Positions 1-8,700 are shown, numbered from the stretch's first letter. The stretch: DNA of 21,904 nucleotides from an uncultured Clostridium sp. (GCA_900555835.1 USMK01000024.1:1-21904), one strand, 5' to 3'. Notes: a model not told the origin generated them from the letters alone. Made by a program: numbers and translations.

Positions 1-269
1 CTCCGAAGCCTTCGCTCCCTCATAATCTTTAATTAAGATTTCGTACGGTTACTCCACGGCACATTCGTCATTACATAAATTTTATATTTAATTTCTTTAT
101 TACTACTCTACTATTTAAGATTATATTTTTTATATAAGTATAAGAGAGTAAAGGTATCTATTATATAATAATTTTAATATGGTATATAATTTGAAATAAT
201 AAGTAAGTCTTGCTATGGTTATGTTGTACCAGGAATAAAAATTATTTTCATAGTTATCAATATTTAGTA
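1..269. other. AT-rich non-coding start of window
   Basis: I see no gene here on the plus strand. The first ~75 bases are clearly less AT-rich than what follows. Read on the minus strand they contain GTGCCGTGGAGTAACCGTACG and, after a small hairpin (AATCTT/AAGATT), GAGGGAGCGAAGG. This could be the 5' leader or end of a transcript whose gene lies outside the window. I could not match it to a riboswitch or tRNA I know. The rest is AT-rich, with a short hairpin at 256-274 (ATCAATA/TATTGAT) followed by T-rich sequence, possibly a weak terminator. Confidence 0.3.
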
Positions 270-297
270 TTGATTTTATTTTTGGTTATGATATTAT
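270..297 (+). promoter_or_regulatory. Possible sigma-A promoter for tdk
   Basis: TTGATT (270-275) and TATTAT (292-297) are separated by 16 bases, upstream of the thymidine kinase start at 341. The match is decent, but the region is so AT-rich that chance matches are common. Confidence 0.4.
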
Positions 298-340
298 ATA
301 GCAAATAAATAAAAAAATTTAGTAGTAGAGGTAGTAGAAA

Positions 341-892
341 ATGGGAGATATTAACGTGTTTGTGGGTCCTATGAAGAGTGGGAAAAGTCAGAGGATGTTT
401 AGTGAGTTGCATAGGCAGGAGATTGCTGGTAAGGAGACTTTGATTTTTAAATCTTGTATTGATGTCAGAGCTGGAAAGCAGTATGTTTCAACTAGAGCTG
501 GTGAGAAGCTTAGAGCTATAAATATAAGTAATATTGAGGAATTGGAAAATTATAATGCTGATGTTTATTTTATTGACGAGTTTCAATTTTTGAAAGGTGA
601 TGTTAGTACAATTGAGAGATTAGCTCAAAATGGTAAAAAGTTTTATATTTCAGGTTTGAATTTAACATCAGAGAAAAAGCCTTTTGGAAAAATGGGGGAG
701 CTTATGTGCTTTGCAGATAATGTTCAGTATTTAACATCTGTATGTGAAGTTTGTAAATGCGATAATGCAATATTTTCATATTATAATGGTCAAAAAGATA
801 CAGATATTGTTGTAGGAGACCAAGAATATATCCCAGTATGTAGAGCTTGCTATAATAAGCTAAAACAGGGAAATCTTTGTGGCATACACTAG
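341..892 (+). CDS. tdk: Thymidine kinase (type II)
   Basis: Phosphorylates thymidine to dTMP with ATP in the nucleotide salvage pathway, in the cytoplasm. The 183-aa product is full length for the bacterial type II family. Visible motifs are the P-loop GPMKSGKS (residues 9-16), a Walker B/catalytic segment IDEFQF (78-83, Glu80 the likely base; the family usually has DEAQF), the FG..GELM lasso-type region (115-122), and a structural zinc site from two CxxC pairs (Cys135/138 and Cys167/170). It ends with the family's typical VCRAC segment. The start has a modest AGAGG ribosome-binding site. It stands alone, ~200 bases before the next gene. No in-frame CGG and no sign of damage. Confidence 0.93.
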   Translation: MGDINVFVGPMKSGKSQRMFSELHRQEIAGKETLIFKSCIDVRAGKQYVSTRAGEKLRAINISNIEELENYNADVYFIDEFQFLKGDVSTIERLAQNGKKFYISGLNLTSEKKPFGKMGELMCFADNVQYLTSVCEVCKCDNAIFSYYNGQKDTDIVVGDQEYIPVCRACYNKLKQGNLCGIH

Positions 893-1093
893 AAATAATT
901 ATAATGAAATCTTAGAGTATGTGTTGAATTATAGATATAAAATTTAATTGAAAATAAATAAATTTATATTTTCTGTCTTTATGTAGTAAAAAACATTTAA
1001 TTTATATATTGAATTTCAGTATGATAGGGATATTATTTAAGGAAAAATATATGAATGTAATTATTAAGAATAAATGAAGGGGAGTAAGAAAAA

Positions 1094-1681
1094 ATGGCAA
1101 AAGTTGAGTGGAAACCGGGTACTTTTGTGTATCCAATACCAGCTGTTTTGGTAACATCAGGTACTATGGAAAACGCAAATATTATGACTGTCGCTTGGAC
1201 GGGAATTTTAAATACAAATCCTGCAATTGTATATATATCAGTAAGACCAGAGAGATATTCATATAATTTAATAAAGGAAACAAAGGAATTTGTAATAAAC
1301 CTAACAAACGAAAAATTAGTATATGCCACAGATTGGTGTGGAGTTCGTTCTGGGGCTAAATATGATAAATTCAAAGAAATGCATTTAACCAAAGAAAAAA
1401 CCAAACATTTAAATTGCCCAAGCATAAAAGAAAGTCCAGTATCAATAGAATGTAAAGTAATAGACATAAAAGAATATGGAAGTCACCATACATTTGTGGC
1501 AGAAGTAGTTTCAATAGATGCAGACGAAAAATACATAGACGAAAAAGGTGCATTCGACATAAGCAAATGTAACCTAATAGCCTATGCCAACGGAGGCTAC
1601 TATACCCTAGGAAAAAAAATAGGAACATTTGGCTATTCCGTAAGAAAAAAGAAATACAAAAAATCAAACAAAATTATGTAA
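1094..1681 (+). CDS. Flavin reductase-like, FMN-binding split-barrel protein
   Basis: A 195-aa cytoplasmic protein of the flavin reductase-like family (FMN-binding split barrel). Members bind FMN and often reduce flavin with NAD(P)H for a partner enzyme; the substrate here cannot be read from sequence. The diagnostic N-terminal half is visible: a P..VYPIPAVLVTSG strand, NIMTVAWTG (about residues 29-37), then NPAIVYISVRPERYSYNLI with the flavin-phosphate-binding Arg/Tyr cluster, and EFVINL. The C-terminus is lysine-rich (KKKYKKSNK). A GGGGAG ribosome-binding site lies about 8 bases before ATG. A ribosomal operon starts just downstream with its own promoter, so this is probably a separate transcript. 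Codons drift from T-ending at the 5' end to A/C-ending at the 3' end. Confidence 0.85.
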   Translation: MAKVEWKPGTFVYPIPAVLVTSGTMENANIMTVAWTGILNTNPAIVYISVRPERYSYNLIKETKEFVINLTNEKLVYATDWCGVRSGAKYDKFKEMHLTKEKTKHLNCPSIKESPVSIECKVIDIKEYGSHHTFVAEVVSIDADEKYIDEKGAFDISKCNLIAYANGGYYTLGKKIGTFGYSVRKKKYKKSNKIM

Positions 1682-1686
1682 AACAG

Positions 1687-1715
1687 TTGACATTTATGTG
1701 TAAATATGATAAAGT
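1687..1715 (+). promoter_or_regulatory. Promoter of the rpmG-secE-nusG-rpl operon
   Basis: A perfect -35 TTGACA (1687-1692) is followed after 17 bases by TAAAGT (1710-1715). It sits just after the flavin reductase stop and ~84 bases before rpmG. The leader contains a small hairpin (GCATGT 1722-1727 / ACATGC 1738-1743). Confidence 0.6.
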
Positions 1716-1798
1716 ATTTAAGCATGTATTTTAAGTAACATGCAAATCACATCGTAAAATAAAAAAGCTTCATAAAACTAAAACGGAGGTGTAGTTAA

Positions 1799-1963
1799 AT
1801 GGCTGCAAAAGGAGCAAGAGAACCAATAACATTAGAATGCACAGAGTGCAAAAGAAGAAATTATATGACAGAGAAAAATAAAAGAAACAATACAGACAGA
1901 CTAGAAGTTGTAAAGTATTGCAAATTCTGTAAAAAACGTACAACACACAAAGAAACAAAATAA
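1799..1963 (+). CDS. rpmG: 50S ribosomal protein L33
   Basis: A 54-aa small subunit-surface protein of the large ribosomal subunit. It begins MAAKGAREPITLEC and carries two CxxC pairs (Cys14/17 and Cys41/44), the zinc-ribbon type of L33. A strong ACGGAGGTG ribosome-binding site precedes the ATG. It heads the operon directly before secE, the usual Firmicutes order rpmG-secE-nusG. Nothing unusual. Confidence 0.93.
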   Translation: MAAKGAREPITLECTECKRRNYMTEKNKRNNTDRLEVVKYCKFCKKRTTHKETK

Positions 1964-1982
1964 CCTTTTAGGAGGAATAAAA

Positions 1983-2342
1983 ATGGCTGACGACAAAAAC
2001 AAAAACAAAAAACATTTCTTTAAAGATATGAAAACAGAATTAAAAAAAGTTACTTGGCTAACACCAAAGCAACTACTAAACAATACAACAGCTGTAATAG
2101 TAATGGTTGTAATTGTAGCTGCAATAGTTTTTGTTCTTGATTTTACATTTGAAAATCTAAATAGTCAAGGTGTAGAAAGATTAAAAGCAGTAGTACAAAC
2201 AAACCAAACAAATACTGTAGATAATACAGTTGACAATACTACTTCTGATAACACAACAAGTGACACTGATGCTAATACAACAGCAGACGAAAACAATACA
2301 GTTGACGAAAATTCAGAAAACTCAAATGAAACACAAGAATAA
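1983..2342 (+). CDS. secE: Preprotein translocase subunit SecE with unusual acidic tail
   Basis: SecE clamps SecY in the protein-export channel. The N-terminal part is typical: an amphipathic cytoplasmic helix with FFKDMKTELKKVTWLTPKQL (about residues 12-31), then one transmembrane helix (about 37-55), then the usual short end near residue 65. Firmicute SecE with one helix is normally about 60-75 aa, but this one has 119. The extra ~50 residues are a low-complexity tail made almost only of Asn, Thr, Asp, Glu and Ser. By the known SecE topology this tail would lie outside the membrane. It starts 19 bases after rpmG with a GGAGGAA site and precedes nusG, as expected. Confidence 0.9.
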   Translation: MADDKNKNKKHFFKDMKTELKKVTWLTPKQLLNNTTAVIVMVVIVAAIVFVLDFTFENLNSQGVERLKAVVQTNQTNTVDNTVDNTTSDNTTSDTDANTTADENNTVDENSENSNETQE

Positions 2343-2388
2343 TACAAAATAAGAAGCTAATAATTTATAAAATTAAGGAGGCTAAGGA

Positions 2389-2922
2389 ATGTCTCAAAAT
2401 GAAGAAAGTTTAGAACCAAAATGGTATGTTGTACATACATATTCTGGATATGAAAACAAAGTCAAAACTGACTTAGAGAAAACTGTAAAAAACAGAGAAT
2501 TACAAGACTATTTTTTTGATATAGTTGTTCCAATGGAAGAACAAATAGAAATAAAAAATGGTAAAACAAAAACAAACATTAAAAAAGTATTTCCTGGATA
2601 TGTACTAATTAAGATGATTGTAACAGAAGAATCTTGGTACATTGTAAGAAATACAAGAGGCGTAACAGGTTTCGTAGGCTCAGGGACAGATCCAATTCCG
2701 CTTACAAGTGAAGAAATAAGAAGTATGGGATTTGACGACGTTCCAGTTAATGTAGATTATGAAACTGGCGATAATGTAAAAGTATTAAATGGACCACTAG
2801 AAAACTTTATCGGTGTTGTTCAAGAAATAAACAAAGAAAAAGGAAAAGTAAAAGTTCTAGTTTCAATGTTTGGAAGAGAAACACCAGTAGAATTAGAGTT
2901 TTCACAAGTTCAAAAAGTATAA
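2389..2922 (+). CDS. nusG: Transcription termination/antitermination factor NusG
   Basis: A 177-aa factor that binds RNA polymerase and modulates pausing, termination and transcription-translation coupling. The NGN domain is recognisable from WYVVHTYSGYENKV (residues 12-25), VFPGYVLIKM and the TRGVTGFVG motif. The C-terminal KOW domain has GDNVKVLNGPLENFIGVV followed by KVLVSMFGRETPVEL. The length is normal. Starts at ATG after an AAGGAGG site. It lies between secE and rplK, the standard position. Confidence 0.97.
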   Translation: MSQNEESLEPKWYVVHTYSGYENKVKTDLEKTVKNRELQDYFFDIVVPMEEQIEIKNGKTKTNIKKVFPGYVLIKMIVTEESWYIVRNTRGVTGFVGSGTDPIPLTSEEIRSMGFDDVPVNVDYETGDNVKVLNGPLENFIGVVQEINKEKGKVKVLVSMFGRETPVELEFSQVQKV

Positions 2923-2951
2923 AACAAAATTTTTAGGGAGGTGCCATAAAA

Positions 2952-3380
2952 ATGGCAGAGAAAGAAGTAATTAACGTTATAAAATTACAAATTGAAGCTG
3001 GAAAAGCAACACCAGCTCCACCAGTAGGACCAGCATTAGGTTCAAGTGGTGTAAACATTATGCAATTCGTAAAAGAATTTAATGATAGAACAGCAAATCA
3101 ACCAGGAATGATAATACCAGTTGTAATAACAGTATACAAAGATAAATCTTTTGAATTTATTACAAAAGTTCCACCAGTAGCTGTTTTAATTAAAAAAGCA
3201 ATTAAAATAGAAAAAGGTTCAGGAAAACCAAACAAAGACAAAGTTGCAACAATAACACTTGACCAAGTAAAACAAATTGCTGAACAAAAAATGGTTGACT
3301 TAAATGCAGCATCAGTTGAAGCAGCAATGAGTATGGTTAAAGGAACTGCACGTTCAATGGGTGTAGTTGTACAAGAATAA
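2952..3380 (+). CDS. rplK: 50S ribosomal protein L11
   Basis: A 142-aa ribosomal stalk-base protein that binds 23S rRNA at the GTPase centre. The N-terminal proline-rich switch (TPAPPVGPALGSSGVNIMQF, about residues 19-38) and the C-terminal RNA-binding domain (GTARSMGV near the end) are intact. Length is standard. Starts 29 bases after nusG behind an AGGGAGGTG site. It contains a CGT arginine codon, showing that some CGN codons are used normally here. Confidence 0.97.
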   Translation: MAEKEVINVIKLQIEAGKATPAPPVGPALGSSGVNIMQFVKEFNDRTANQPGMIIPVVITVYKDKSFEFITKVPPVAVLIKKAIKIEKGSGKPNKDKVATITLDQVKQIAEQKMVDLNAASVEAAMSMVKGTARSMGVVVQE

Positions 3381-3387
3381 TTTGAAA

Positions 3388-3411
3388 TTAAATAGTTTTA
3401 AAACTATTTAA
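3388..3411. repeat. 24-nt perfect palindrome between rplK and rplA
   Basis: TTAAATAGTTTT is followed by its exact reverse complement AAAACTATTTAA. A smaller hairpin (GAGC-AAA-GCTC) follows just before the rplA ribosome-binding site, around 3429-3439. Intergenic structure here could affect rplA translation or transcript processing. L1 is known to autoregulate in bacteria, but I cannot show an L1 site here. Confidence 0.45.
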
Positions 3412-3461
3412 AATATAAAATATTGGGAGAGCAAAGCTCGCTAAAACCAAAGGAGGAAAAA

Positions 3462-4145
3462 ATGAGCGCAGGAAAAAGATATGCAGAAGCTTCAAAACTT
3501 GTTGATAGAACAAAGTCATATGAAGCAAAAGAGGCGTTAGAGTTAATCGAAAAAATGCCAAAAACAAAATTTGATGAAACAGTTGAATTACACGTTAAAT
3601 TAGGTGTAGATTCAAAACATGCTGACCAACAAGTAAGAGGTACAGTTGTACTTCCTCATGGTACAGGTAAAACTAAAAAAGTTTTAGTTTTTGCAAGAGG
3701 AGATAAAGCTAAGGAAGCAGAAGCTGCCGGAGCTGATTATGTTGGAGCAGAAGATTTAGTACCAAAAATAGAAAAAGAAAACTGGTTTGACTATGATGTA
3801 ATAGTAGCAACACCTGATATGATGGGTGTAATTGGAAGATTAGGTAAAGTATTAGGACCAAAAGGTTTAATGCCTAACCCAAAATCAGGAACAGTTACAA
3901 TGGATGTAGCAAAAGCTATATCAGAAATTAAAGCTGGTAAGGTTGAATACAGATTAGATAAAACAAACATAATCCACTTAGGATTTGGAAAAGTATCTTT
4001 CGGTGCAGAAAAATTATATGAAAACTATGAAAAAATCATAGAAGCTATAATTAAAGCAAAACCAGCAGCAGCAAAAGGACAATACATTAAGAGCGTATCA
4101 GTTTCAACAACAATGGGACCTGGACTATATATAAACCAAAAATAG
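3462..4145 (+). CDS. rplA: 50S ribosomal protein L1
   Basis: A 227-aa protein of the L1 stalk, which handles E-site tRNA; in many bacteria it is also a translational repressor of its operon. Family motifs are clear: KFDETVELHVKLGVD, the linker VRGTVVLPHGTGKTKKVLVF, and the signature GLMPNPKSGTV with following AI.EIKAGKVEYR. An upstream in-frame ATG at 3423 would add 13 unrelated residues. I chose 3462 because AAAGGAGG lies just before it and the protein then begins like other L1s (MSAGKRYAEA). Confidence 0.96.
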   Translation: MSAGKRYAEASKLVDRTKSYEAKEALELIEKMPKTKFDETVELHVKLGVDSKHADQQVRGTVVLPHGTGKTKKVLVFARGDKAKEAEAAGADYVGAEDLVPKIEKENWFDYDVIVATPDMMGVIGRLGKVLGPKGLMPNPKSGTVTMDVAKAISEIKAGKVEYRLDKTNIIHLGFGKVSFGAEKLYENYEKIIEAIIKAKPAAAKGQYIKSVSVSTTMGPGLYINQK

Positions 4146-4262
4146 TTAAATAAAAGCCAAAGACAGTAGGCAAAAGGTAAGTCCTACCGAGGCATAAAAG
4201 AGAAAGCAATTATTTTAAGCCTTCCTTATATGCATCGGTATGCCTATAAGAAAGGTTTTTTT
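4146..4262 (+). promoter_or_regulatory. L10(L12) leader with attenuator terminator
   Basis: The rplA-rplJ gap holds the ribosomal L10 leader that lets the L10-L7/L12 complex repress its own operon. A stem GTAGG (4166-4170)/CCTAC (4183-4187) is closed by GCC/GGC and has the A-rich AAAGGTAAG internal side typical of the L10-binding kink-turn region. Further down, a hairpin (4220-4234 with 4241-4255, 13 of 15 paired) is followed by TTTTTTT (4256-4262), an intrinsic terminator just before the rplJ ribosome-binding site. This arrangement is known in Firmicutes L10 leaders. Confidence 0.8.
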
Positions 4263-4285
4263 ATATATAATAGGAGGTGAAAGCA

Positions 4286-4786
4286 TTGGCAAACGCAAAA
4301 ATAATAGCACAAAAGCAAGAAGAAGTATCTAAATTAGCAGAAAAAATAAAATCAGCTAAATTAGTATTACTAACAGATTACAGAGGAATTACAGTTACAG
4401 ATGTTACAGATTTAAGAGCTGAACTTAGAAAAACTGGAACAGAATATACAGTAATCAAAAACAATATAACAAGAAGAGCATTAGAAGAAGCTGGAATAGA
4501 AGGACTAGAAGAAACATTAGTAGGACCAACAGCTGTTATAATGAACGAAGAAGAATACCTACCAGGTATAAAAGCTGTATATAACTATATAAAAAATAAT
4601 GATTTCTACAAAATTAAAGGTGGAATCATAGATGGTAAAGTAGTTTCTGTTGAAGAAATAATGACACTAGCAAAACTTCCTTCAAGAGAAGAATTACTAT
4701 CACAACTTGCTGGAAGCTTACTTGGAACTATTGCAAAACTTGCAGTTGGTTTAGATCAAGTACGTATCCAAAAAGAAAATGCATAA
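4286..4786 (+). CDS. rplJ: 50S ribosomal protein L10
   Basis: A 166-aa stalk protein that anchors L7/L12 dimers to the ribosome. Recognisable features are the N-terminal QKQEEVSKLAEKIKSAK helix, LLTDYRGITV, YTVIKNNITRRAL and the C-terminal helix for L7/L12 binding. A GTG at 4277 is also in frame but falls inside the ribosome-binding site AGGAGGTGA. The TTG at 4286 has correct spacing and gives the usual MANAKII start, so TTG initiation is likely. Preceded by its autoregulatory leader and followed by rplL. Confidence 0.95.
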   Translation: MANAKIIAQKQEEVSKLAEKIKSAKLVLLTDYRGITVTDVTDLRAELRKTGTEYTVIKNNITRRALEEAGIEGLEETLVGPTAVIMNEEEYLPGIKAVYNYIKNNDFYKIKGGIIDGKVVSVEEIMTLAKLPSREELLSQLAGSLLGTIAKLAVGLDQVRIQKENA

Positions 4787-4858
4787 TTTATGCATAGATT
4801 TTAAGTAGAATAAACTACTGACATAAAAATAAAAAATTTAAAATAGGAGGATATAAAA

Positions 4859-5227
4859 ATGTCAGAAAAAATAGAAAAAATGTTAGAAGAAATCGATAGC
4901 TTAACAGTTATTGAATTATCAGAATTAGTAAAAGGAATAGAAGAAAAATATGGAGTATCTGCAGTAGCAGCAGCAGCACCAGCAGCAGGTGGAGCAGCAG
5001 CAGCCGCCGAAGAGAAATCTTCATTCAACGTAGTATTAAAAGAAGCAGGAGCAAACAAAATAGCTGTAATTAAAGTTGTAAGAGATGCAACAGGATTAGG
5101 ATTAAAAGAAGCAAAAGAATTAGTAGATGGAGCTCCAAAAACAGTAAAAGAAAATGCTTCAAAAGACGAAGCAGAAGAATTAAAAGCAAAATTCACAGAA
5201 GCAGGAGCAGTTGTAGAATTACAATAA
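4859..5227 (+). CDS. rplL: 50S ribosomal protein L7/L12
   Basis: A 122-aa acidic stalk protein that recruits translation factors. The N-terminal dimerisation domain (MLEEIDSLTVIELSELVK), an Ala/Gly-rich hinge (about residues 36-52) and the C-terminal domain (KIAVIKVVRDATGLGLKEAK, VDGAPKTVKE) are all present. It has a strong AGGAGG site. A terminator follows directly and rpoB, its usual neighbour, is absent. Confidence 0.97.
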   Translation: MSEKIEKMLEEIDSLTVIELSELVKGIEEKYGVSAVAAAAPAAGGAAAAAEEKSSFNVVLKEAGANKIAVIKVVRDATGLGLKEAKELVDGAPKTVKENASKDEAEELKAKFTEAGAVVELQ

Positions 5228-5250
5228 TTTTTAATTCAATAAACAATAAG

Positions 5251-5279
5251 AAATGCAGTCAAACGATTGCATTTTTTTT
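5251..5279 (+). terminator. Terminator of the ribosomal protein operon
   Basis: A stem AAATGCA/TGCATTT with a 10-base loop is followed by a run of T. It lies 24 bases after the rplL stop. Confidence 0.75.
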
Positions 5280-5368
5280 GTGTATAATGAAGTATTCTAT
5301 ATATCAATAAAAGAGTTTTAATATTATATTTCATTAAGAAGAAATGAAGGAATTATAATATCACAACT

Positions 5369-5425
5369 AAAAACGTGGAAAAATCACGAATTTAGCAACT
5401 AAAAACGTGATTTTTCCACGTTTTT
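5369..5425. repeat. Perfect 20-bp inverted repeat
   Basis: The left arm 5369-5388 (AAAAACGTGGAAAAATCACG) is exactly reverse-complemented at 5406-5425, with a 17-base loop. Each arm is also a small hairpin by itself (CGTG...CACG), so the element could fold as one long stem or two short ones. CTAAAAACGTG also recurs as a direct repeat. It may act as a bidirectional terminator or be a small mobile-type repeat. Confidence 0.75.
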
Positions 5426-5483
5426 GCTATGAGACAACATAAGAAAGAGAATATATTTAAAAATTGGATAGAATTATTAAGGT

Positions 5484-5489
5484 TATAAT
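5484..5489 (+). promoter_or_regulatory. Possible -10 box of an intergenic transcript
   Basis: TATAAT at 5484-5489 has no good -35 at 17 bases; TTGGAT lies only 14 bases upstream. A transcript would start near 5496 and run to the terminator at 5601-5637. Confidence 0.35.
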
Positions 5490-5495
5490 ATACAC

Positions 5496-5637
5496 AATCA
5501 GATCTGCTAAAATCCGGTCATGCGTAAGAAAAATGTCGATTTAAGGTGCAAATGTTACGAAAATGTAATATAAACTTAATAAATGCAAAAGAAAAAGCGT
5601 AAAAAGAGCTTCCGTAGTAAGGATGGAGGCTCTTTTT
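5496..5637 (+). ncRNA. Candidate small or leader RNA of unknown class
   Basis: A ~140-base stretch lies between a TATAAT box and a strong terminator, upstream of the large surface-protein operon. It is less AT-rich than its surroundings in places (for example ATCCGGTCATGCG). It contains no convincing ORF and I do not recognise a riboswitch class. It could be a stand-alone RNA or an attenuated leader of the gene starting at 5740. Confidence 0.3.
5601..5637 (+). terminator. Intrinsic terminator upstream of the surface-protein genes
   Basis: AAAAAGAGCTTCC (5601-5613) pairs with GGAGGCTCTTTTT (5625-5637), 13 pairs including one G-T wobble, with an 11-base loop. The T-run is part of the stem's right arm. 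Confidence 0.7.
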
Positions 5638-5739
5638 GTAATGTGGAAAACTATACTATTGAAATAAGAATAGATATGTACTAACATTTAAGTAATTAGT
5701 AATGTTTATACAATTTAGTAAAATAAAAAGGAGAAAAAT

Positions 5740-8700
5740 ATGATGCAAAGAGCTGAAAGCCTTGTGGGAGTACACACACACACACACGGTATATTATTAG
5801 AGAAAACACAAAGCAAAATAGGGCAAAACGGAAAAAAATTAATATCGGTATTAACTATACTAATGTTGCTATTTACTTATGTAACACCATTTAGTATAGC
5901 GGTTAATGAAGAACCAAAAGTAGATGAAGAAATAGATATAAGCCAAGAAATTCAAAAGTACATACCATATATGTATTCAGATGAGGACCAAGGGGTTATA
6001 TTGCAAGAAAAAGTAAAAGTAAATAGCAAAATAGAAAACATAAAACAAACAGATATAACAATTGCTATACCAGAATACTCTACAATAAAACCAGAAACAA
6101 TAGAAATTAGAACAATTACAAGCGAAATAACTAATGATACAACACAACCTAGGTATTATACAACAAACAGTGAAAATACAGAAATAAAAATAACAGCAAA
6201 AAGCAACTTTGAAGACGAATACTATATAACATACTATTACCCAAAAGAAGCATACGATAAATACCTAGACACAACTCATGTAAAAGAATATCCAGACGGC
6301 GAAATTGTAGAAATAAAACAAGACGAAGAAAGCGGAGAAGTATACGTATACATAGATTTTGCGTGGGATGAAACTGAAAACACAGGAGAAAAGCCAGACT
6401 CAAAAGTTCTAATGGACAAAACAACAATCACATTAAAAGCAAAAGCCGAAATAACAACAGAAACAGACACAATAACCAAAGAAGAAACCATAGACAAAGA
6501 AGTAATATTGCAAATCGGCTCACAAATAGATAGCGAATATACATCAAACCTTACAGAAATAAGCAAAAGCAATTTATATACGCAAAAAGAAATTAACTAT
6601 GAAACAACAAACAATATAAATATAATAAAAAGCGATATACTAAATCAACTAACAATAGAAGACTTAGGTACAAAGTTCATTTTAGAAGATGAAACCGAAA
6701 AAACAATAAAAGAAAAATACAACTCAATTACAATAAATAAAAATAATCTTACAAAAATCCTAGGAGAAGAAGGATATATAAGATTTTTAAACGAAAGCCA
6801 AGAAGAGATAACAAAAATAGACTTAAACAACGAAGCCGATGAAGACGGGAACATTACATATAATTTCCAAGACGAAATATCAAAAGTAAACATGGAAATA
6901 AGAGGAATAGAAAACAACGGATTTTTACAAATAAAGCAAAACAAAACTATTTTAAGCAACCAAGCTTACAGCAGAGAAGAAATAAAGCAATTTAAGAAAA
7001 TAAAAACAACTGTAAAACTAGACAAAATAGAAAGTTATACACAGGAAATAGAATCAAATGTGGAAATCTCTTTAAAAGAAACCTACACAAAAGCAAACAT
7101 AGAAATAAACAACAAAAATTTATCAACAATAGACGAAAACACAGGAATAGAATTCAAAATTGAACTAATGAACAACAACATAGATTCAGACTATTGGGAA
7201 AACCCTATCATAGTAGCAGAAATGCCCAAAGAAGTAGAAGAAATAACAATAAATAGTGCAAGTTTATTATACGAAGACAACTTAGAATTTTACACCTACA
7301 AAGTAGACACACTAAATGGTAATAAAGCAATAAGAATAGATTTAAGAGGAACACAAAAAGAGCTAATATCAAGCACCATAGAAGGTGGAACAACAATAGT
7401 AATAAATGCAAATATCAAACTAAAAGAATTAACACTAACAAATGAGAATAATCCTATAAATCTATACTATTTCAACAATCTTGCAACTAACTATGAAGAA
7501 GAAACACAAATAGAATTAAATGGCGAAACTTATTCTATGGGAAAAAGCCATACAGAAGTAAACTATGTAGCACCAATAGGCTTTACTACAATCCACCAGA
7601 TAAGAGACTTTAACACAGAAGGAAACATAGTAAACTCAGCAAATTCTGAAAAAGAAGTAGGAAAAATAAAAATACTAGAACCACAAAAAGAAGCAAACTA
7701 CAAAATAATACTAATGAACAACACGGGAAACAACGCTACTCGGAATAAAAGCAATAGGAAATGTACCATATAAAGGCAACAAAAACCTAGCAACAGGAGA
7801 AAACTTAGAAACAACAGTAAATTCAAACTTTACAAAGCTAATCACCGTAGAAGGCGAAAAAGAAGTAAAAATATATTATACAGAAAACGAAAATGCAGAC
7901 ACAGACTTAGAAAAAGCCGAAAACAGCTGGACTGAGAAACCAGAAAATATAGAAAAAATAAAACTATATATGATAACAATAGCAAAAATGGAACAAGGAG
8001 AAAAAATATACTTAAACTACACATTAAATATACCAGCAAACTTAGAACATAACGAAAATCTATACAGCTCTCTATGCACATACTATAACAATAATACTGA
8101 AATAGGAAGTATACAAGAAACATCAACTGCAAACATAATAGGACTTTCAACAGGAATTGGTGCCAGAGCAAAAATAAACTTATCTTGCGGAATTGATGCT
8201 GGAACAAAATTTACAGAAGGGCAAAAGGTAAAATACACAATAGAAGTACAAAACACAGGTGAAATGCCAGCAGAAAACGTAGTAATAAAAAATCCAATAC
8301 CAAAATGGACTTCATATGTAGAAGAAACAGTAGTAAAAAACGAAATAGAAACATTTAACAAATATACATATTACTCATCTGAAAACGAATTAAGATGGGA
8401 AATAGGAAAAATGGAAGCTGGTCAAAAGGCTGAACTAGAATATACAGTTGTAATAAATAATATGCCAAACATACTAGAATACTACGGAATGCAAGAAGGC
8501 TTTACAGAAGAAAACGGCAAATACTATATAGTAAGCAAAGATGAAACAACAGGCCAAGATATAAAAACAGAAATTACAGAATTGCCAGAAATTACAATAC
8601 AAAATATAGCAAGTCTAGAATCTACAAGCATAGAAAAAAGCATAACATCTAATGAATTAAAAAACGGAGTAGCAAGGTCATATTTTAATATAAGAGAAGA

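Noticed and set aside
3423..3461. Upstream ATG start for L1
   Set aside because: The extra 13 residues are not L1-like, and the ATG at 3462 has the good AAAGGAGG site.
5772..5787. HTHTH as a metal-binding motif
   Set aside because: It is a by-product of an (AC)n repeat ahead of the signal segment and would be removed or stay outside the folded domain.
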